A stretch of DNA of 8,248 nucleotides from Caldifarciminota bacterium UBA3079 (GTDB lineage: Bacteria > Hydrothermota > Tepidihabitantia > Tepidihabitantales > Tepidihabitantaceae): contig DFBN01000117.1 of assembly GCA_002366635.1 (NCBI GenBank), positions 1-8,248 of the forward strand, given 5' to 3'. A model generated the notes under the pieces. The model was given only the letters and a program-made list of their open reading frames with translations. It did not search any database and had not been told where the DNA came from. The number at the start of each line of letters is the position of its first letter. Within the stretch, counting starts at the first letter, position 1. Below, piece after piece: positions 6,218-8,248 of the stretch. Position numbers and translations under genes: made by a program.

Positions 6218-6664
6218 TTAATCGGTTTCGATGGCGATTTCGCGTGCCTTGGCCTGCTCGGACTTTGGCAAGCTAAGCTCGAGGATGCCGTTCTTATAAG
6301 ATGCTTTGGCTTTGTCAGCCACGACATCAGCGGGCAAAAGCAGGCTCCTCTGGAACTTTCCATAGACCTGTTCGATGCGGTGGAATGTTCTGCCTTTTTC
6401 TTCTGATTTGTGCTTGCGTTCGCCGCTGATGCAGAGCGTATCACCGGACAGAGAAATCTTGATGTCTTTTTTCTTCATCCCTGGCAGTTCGGCACGAACC
6501 AGAATGGCGTTTTCAGTTTCCTCAACATCAACAGGTGGTGCCCATAAGCCCTCAACGCGTTCATGCGGATACCGACCGAGCATCGAATCGAACAGCCGTT
6601 CCATATCACCACGCAACGAGTCAATCTCGCGGAACGGGTCCCACGGCATTAGTTTCTTAGCCAT
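6218..6664 (-). CDS. hsp20: Hsp20 family small heat-shock protein
   Basis: A 148-residue alpha-crystallin-type chaperone that forms oligomers and holds unfolding proteins without ATP. The N-terminus MPWDPFREIDSLRGDMERLF is the usual Hsp20 arm. The alpha-crystallin domain runs from about residue 45 to 135, with VDVEETENAILVRAELPGM, KKDIKISL, LCISGERK and the closing NGILELSLPK, where the GIL strand docks partner tails. The C-terminal anchor IAI (143-145) has the IxI form needed for oligomer assembly. A near-perfect Shine-Dalgarno sequence (AAAGGAGGT) lies six bases before the ATG, the strongest in the window, so high expression is likely. A small hairpin sits directly upstream of that site. 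I found no CIRCE element or clear heat-shock sigma promoter. It lies between the FmdE-domain gene and lepB on one strand; a functional link is not evident. Confidence 0.96.
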   Translation of the reverse strand: MAKKLMPWDPFREIDSLRGDMERLFDSMLGRYPHERVEGLWAPPVDVEETENAILVRAELPGMKKKDIKISLSGDTLCISGERKHKSEEKGRTFHRIEQVYGKFQRSLLLPADVVADKAKASYKNGILELSLPKSEQAKAREIAIETD

Positions 6665-6670
6665 ATTATG

Positions 6671-6679
6671 ACCTCCTTT
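6671..6679 (-). promoter_or_regulatory. Strong ribosome binding site of hsp20
   Basis: On the minus strand AAAGGAGGT with a six-base spacer to the ATG at 6664. It is nearly the full anti-Shine-Dalgarno complement, in contrast to the absent or weak sites of several neighbours. Confidence 0.85.
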
Positions 6680-6680
6680 C

Positions 6681-6693
6681 GCGGTAAAACCGC
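6681..6693 (-). promoter_or_regulatory. Leader hairpin next to the hsp20 ribosome site
   Basis: On the message GCGGU-UUU-ACCGC forms a five-base-pair GC-rich stem with a three-base loop. It ends one base before the AAAGGAGG of the ribosome site. The stem does not itself hide the ribosome site, so a 5' stabilising role is as likely as a thermosensor. The role is unproven. Confidence 0.4.
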
Positions 6694-6737
6694 TCTCTTC
6701 AAAATCACCTGTTAGACTCTTTTGAAACTCTTTGGTT

Positions 6738-7250
6738 TCAGATTCTGCGTGTTTTCAGAAACAACCGGTTGAATGGTCTGTAGTATATATCGCGACTAAG
6801 CTTTTCTGTGGCTGCGATGGTTCTTGCGTGTTTCAGATGGAGTTCGGTCCAGACCTCGGGTCTGAGCTCGATTCTCAAACTGGCTTTAACCTTTCCGGGC
6901 TTTTCCGATATGAACCTGGCACCGGTTGATTTCTTTCTGGAAAATTCCACCCAGACACGGCTTGAACTGATATGATGGATATTCCCTTTGCCCATAGTGC
7001 AGCCGGATGCGAGCTGGACTCCATCAAGAAAACAGCTATAAGGCAGTTTGGCAGGGCAGTGGACCCGCGCATCGAGTTCAAATGGCGAACCGCCCAGTAC
7101 TCTTTGGGCATAACGGCCAGTGCGCAGGCCCAAAACAATCCAAGGGCCAATGTGGCCGTGGAACCGGGCGGCCGCCTTGATGATTTGGTTCTTTTTCAAT
7201 TTCGGGAAAATAGTCTTTCCTTTTGTGAAGTCAAGGGAAAATTTATCCAT
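6738..7250 (-). CDS. FmdE-domain protein (formylmethanofuran dehydrogenase subunit E-like)
   Basis: A 170-residue protein with the FmdE domain, a small metal-binding fold first named from formylmethanofuran dehydrogenase subunit E but widespread in bacteria without that pathway. The core runs from AAARFHGHIGPW (HGH at 31-33) through LGLRTGRYAQRVLGG to VHCPAKLPYSCFLDGVQL and the signature SGCTMGKGN (82-90). In the classic form the first motif is HGHxCPG; here it reads HGHIGPW, so the first cysteine is replaced by Gly35, while Cys65, Cys73 and Cys84 remain. Metal binding may therefore differ from that of the founding enzyme subunit, and methanogenesis should not be inferred. The ATG at 7250 is preferred; an in-frame TTG at 7286 would add 12 residues. 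Neither has a clear ribosome site. It is divergent from the transporter gene 48 bases away and upstream of hsp20. The biochemical role is unknown. Confidence 0.82.
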   Translation of the reverse strand: MDKFSLDFTKGKTIFPKLKKNQIIKAAARFHGHIGPWIVLGLRTGRYAQRVLGGSPFELDARVHCPAKLPYSCFLDGVQLASGCTMGKGNIHHISSSRVWVEFSRKKSTGARFISEKPGKVKASLRIELRPEVWTELHLKHARTIAATEKLSRDIYYRPFNRLFLKTRRI

Positions 7251-7265
7251 TGCGAGCAGGAAAGA

Positions 7266-7293
7266 TTGACGACGATAAATACTCAATGATACT
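7266..7293 (+). promoter_or_regulatory. Promoter of the EamA-like gene
   Basis: TTGACG (7266-7271), a 16-base spacer and GATACT (7288-7293). The expected transcription start, six to eight bases downstream of the -10, falls at 7299-7301, which is the ATG itself. No Shine-Dalgarno site is present, so the message may be leaderless. Confidence 0.5.
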
Positions 7294-7298
7294 TGACT

Positions 7299-8135
7299 AT
7301 GCAGTTCCTGCTCCTGAAGATTGCTTCTCTTTTAGGCATGGGATTGGTATCTACCCGCGCCGATGCAGCCGGAGTGGACCGGGTTGCAATTATTAGGACA
7401 AGCTTTGCTGTTGCTGCAATCCTGGCCTTTTTCGGTGCGGTGATTACCGGCAGTCCGCATATCTCCAGGCCGAGCGCATTGCTGGCGATTGTCTTGGGCA
7501 TTGCATTTGTTCTGATGTTTTTCTTCTGGGTCAAGTCGAGCCGGACCGCAGGCACGGGAATGGCGATTGTGGCTTTAGAAACCGCGATAGCAATCCCGAT
7601 GCTTGCCTCGGTGGTTTTCTGGCACGAGCGATTGACATGGATGGAGATTACCCAAAGTGCGATTGCGCTGATTGCGTTTGGGTTTCTCATTTTCGAGGTT
7701 GTATATAAAGTGCAAACCAATCCGGCATCGCCAGGCTGGTTCTGGCTGGCTGGATTATTCACTATCAGCGGGCTGGTGAATACCGGTGCCAAATTGTTTC
7801 AAGAAAAGATGGTGCCGCAAGAAATCATGCCTTTTCTTGCCCTTCTCTTTATATCAGGGTTTGTGGTTACGACATTGCTTTATTACCGACGCAAATCCAG
7901 GGTCAGCCGACCGGCATTAACCTACGGTGCTGCTCTTGGTGCAACCAATATCGGTTATTACCTTTTTCTGATTCTGGGTTTGACTATCCTGCCCGGAACG
8001 GTTGTTTATCCGGTAACTGCGGCCGGTGAAATCGGGCTTATTACTTTAGTTGGTTTTGCAATCCAACGTAAGAAACTCAGGTTTCGAGGCTGGCTCGGCA
8101 TCGGCCTGGCGGTTCTGGCATTGGTGTTGGTATAG
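7299..8135 (+). CDS. EamA/DMT-superfamily-like membrane transporter
   Basis: A 278-residue, very hydrophobic protein with about ten predicted transmembrane helices in two repeats of five, the layout of the drug/metabolite transporter superfamily. Each half ends in a family-like pattern: ETAIAIPMLASVVFWHERLTWMEITQSAIALIAFGFLI in the first (here about residues 89-128, with the usual E-R-L-T turn), and VYPVTAAGEIGLITLVGFAI followed by KLRFRGWLGIGLAVLALVLV at the C-terminus. The substrate cannot be predicted; relatives export amino acids, nucleotides or drugs, or carry sugar phosphates. The ATG at 7299 is preferred; a TTG two codons earlier is the only near alternative and lies at the promoter edge. 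It is divergent from the FmdE-domain gene. An intrinsic terminator follows the stop. Superfamily placement is probable; function is open. Confidence 0.8.
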   Translation: MQFLLLKIASLLGMGLVSTRADAAGVDRVAIIRTSFAVAAILAFFGAVITGSPHISRPSALLAIVLGIAFVLMFFFWVKSSRTAGTGMAIVALETAIAIPMLASVVFWHERLTWMEITQSAIALIAFGFLIFEVVYKVQTNPASPGWFWLAGLFTISGLVNTGAKLFQEKMVPQEIMPFLALLFISGFVVTTLLYYRRKSRVSRPALTYGAALGATNIGYYLFLILGLTILPGTVVYPVTAAGEIGLITLVGFAIQRKKLRFRGWLGIGLAVLALVLV

Positions 8136-8136
8136 A

Positions 8137-8247
8137 TTAGCCGGTGTCGCGCCGGTGTTTTTCAAGAACCAGTATTTTTTCTACTTTGGTAGTGTGGGTT
8201 CGACGGCGAGAGCGGCGAATATCGGGTATCACATTCTTGCATCCTTG
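8137..8247 (-). CDS. C-terminal end of an unidentified gene entering from the right edge
   Basis: The minus-strand frame is open for 36 codons from the window edge to a TAA at 8139-8137. It encodes a basic tail with the runs DIRRSRRRTHTT and KVEKILVLEKHRRDTG. The stop lies one base beyond the stop of the convergent EamA-like gene, the same spacing as between lepB and its neighbour, which supports real coding. No start or domain is visible, so the product cannot be named. The EamA-side terminator hairpin lies within its last codons. An open frame this short can arise by chance. Confidence 0.35.
   Translation of the reverse strand, partial: QGCKNVIPDIRRSRRRTHTTKVEKILVLEKHRRDTG
8141..8162 (+). 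terminator. Intrinsic terminator after the EamA-like gene
   Basis: CCGGTG (8141-8146), loop TCG, and CGCCGG (8150-8155) form a six-pair GC-rich stem including one G-U pair. It is followed by TGTTTTT (8156-8162), and the stem begins five bases after the stop codon. The run of T is on the plus strand only, so it serves the transporter gene. Confidence 0.7.
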
Positions 8248-8248
8248 C

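Noticed and set aside
6722..6740. Six-base-pair stem TGAAAC/GTTTCA at the end of the FmdE-domain gene as a terminator
   Set aside because: The stem is short and AT-rich and overlaps the stop codon. On the minus strand it is followed by AAAGAG rather than a run of T.
7283..7792. 169-codon minus-strand frame opposite the transporter gene
   Set aside because: It mirrors the hydrophobic codons of the EamA-like gene. It has no ribosome site or recognisable domain, and the plus strand has the transporter pattern along its whole length.
8197..8203. GGTTCGA, resembling a tRNA T-loop
   Set aside because: No acceptor stem, D-arm or anticodon arm can be built around it. The stretch is better read as the end of a minus-strand gene.

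Overview
The window reads as chromosomal DNA from an uncultured, Gram-negative-type bacterium. The evidence is two lipoproteins with lipoboxes, an LPP20-like outer-envelope protein, signal peptidase I, and the remains of a C-terminal FlgD/type-IX-like sorting domain. A V-type (A/V) ATPase subunit D and that sorting-domain style together suggest a candidate phylum such as WOR-3/Stahlbacteria or a relative. This lineage guess is inference only. No mobile element, CRISPR array, tRNA or rRNA was seen.

Layout. Positions 1-269 (minus) hold a decayed or frameshifted sorting-domain fragment that runs off the left edge. Positions 384-2606 (plus) are a tight three-gene operon: V-ATPase subunit D, a small VanZ-like membrane protein and histidyl-tRNA synthetase, with start/stop overlaps of 4 and 8 bases. 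A zinc-ribbon plus HNH-like protein (2582-3421, minus) converges on hisS with a 25-base overlap. It is divergent from a two-gene lipoprotein operon (3572-5305, plus), across a compact back-to-back promoter region. Next come lepB (5307-6128), hsp20 (6218-6664) and an FmdE-domain gene (6738-7250), all on the minus strand. An EamA/DMT-like transporter (7299-8135, plus) diverges from the FmdE gene and ends at a good intrinsic terminator. The C-terminal end of another minus-strand gene probably enters from the right edge (8137-8247).

How the genes work together. Most are housekeeping or envelope genes: proton/sodium-pumping ATPase stalk, tRNA charging, protein export processing, small heat-shock chaperone and lipoproteins. 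They do not form one pathway. The most informative signals are regulatory. Five promoter candidates share a TTGAC-type -35 box with a 16-base spacer. Two of them place the start codon at the predicted transcription start, which suggests leaderless mRNAs. The hsp20-lepB gap carries a three-arm repeat that can form two mutually exclusive hairpins around the lepB promoter. I found no convincing undescribed multi-gene system.
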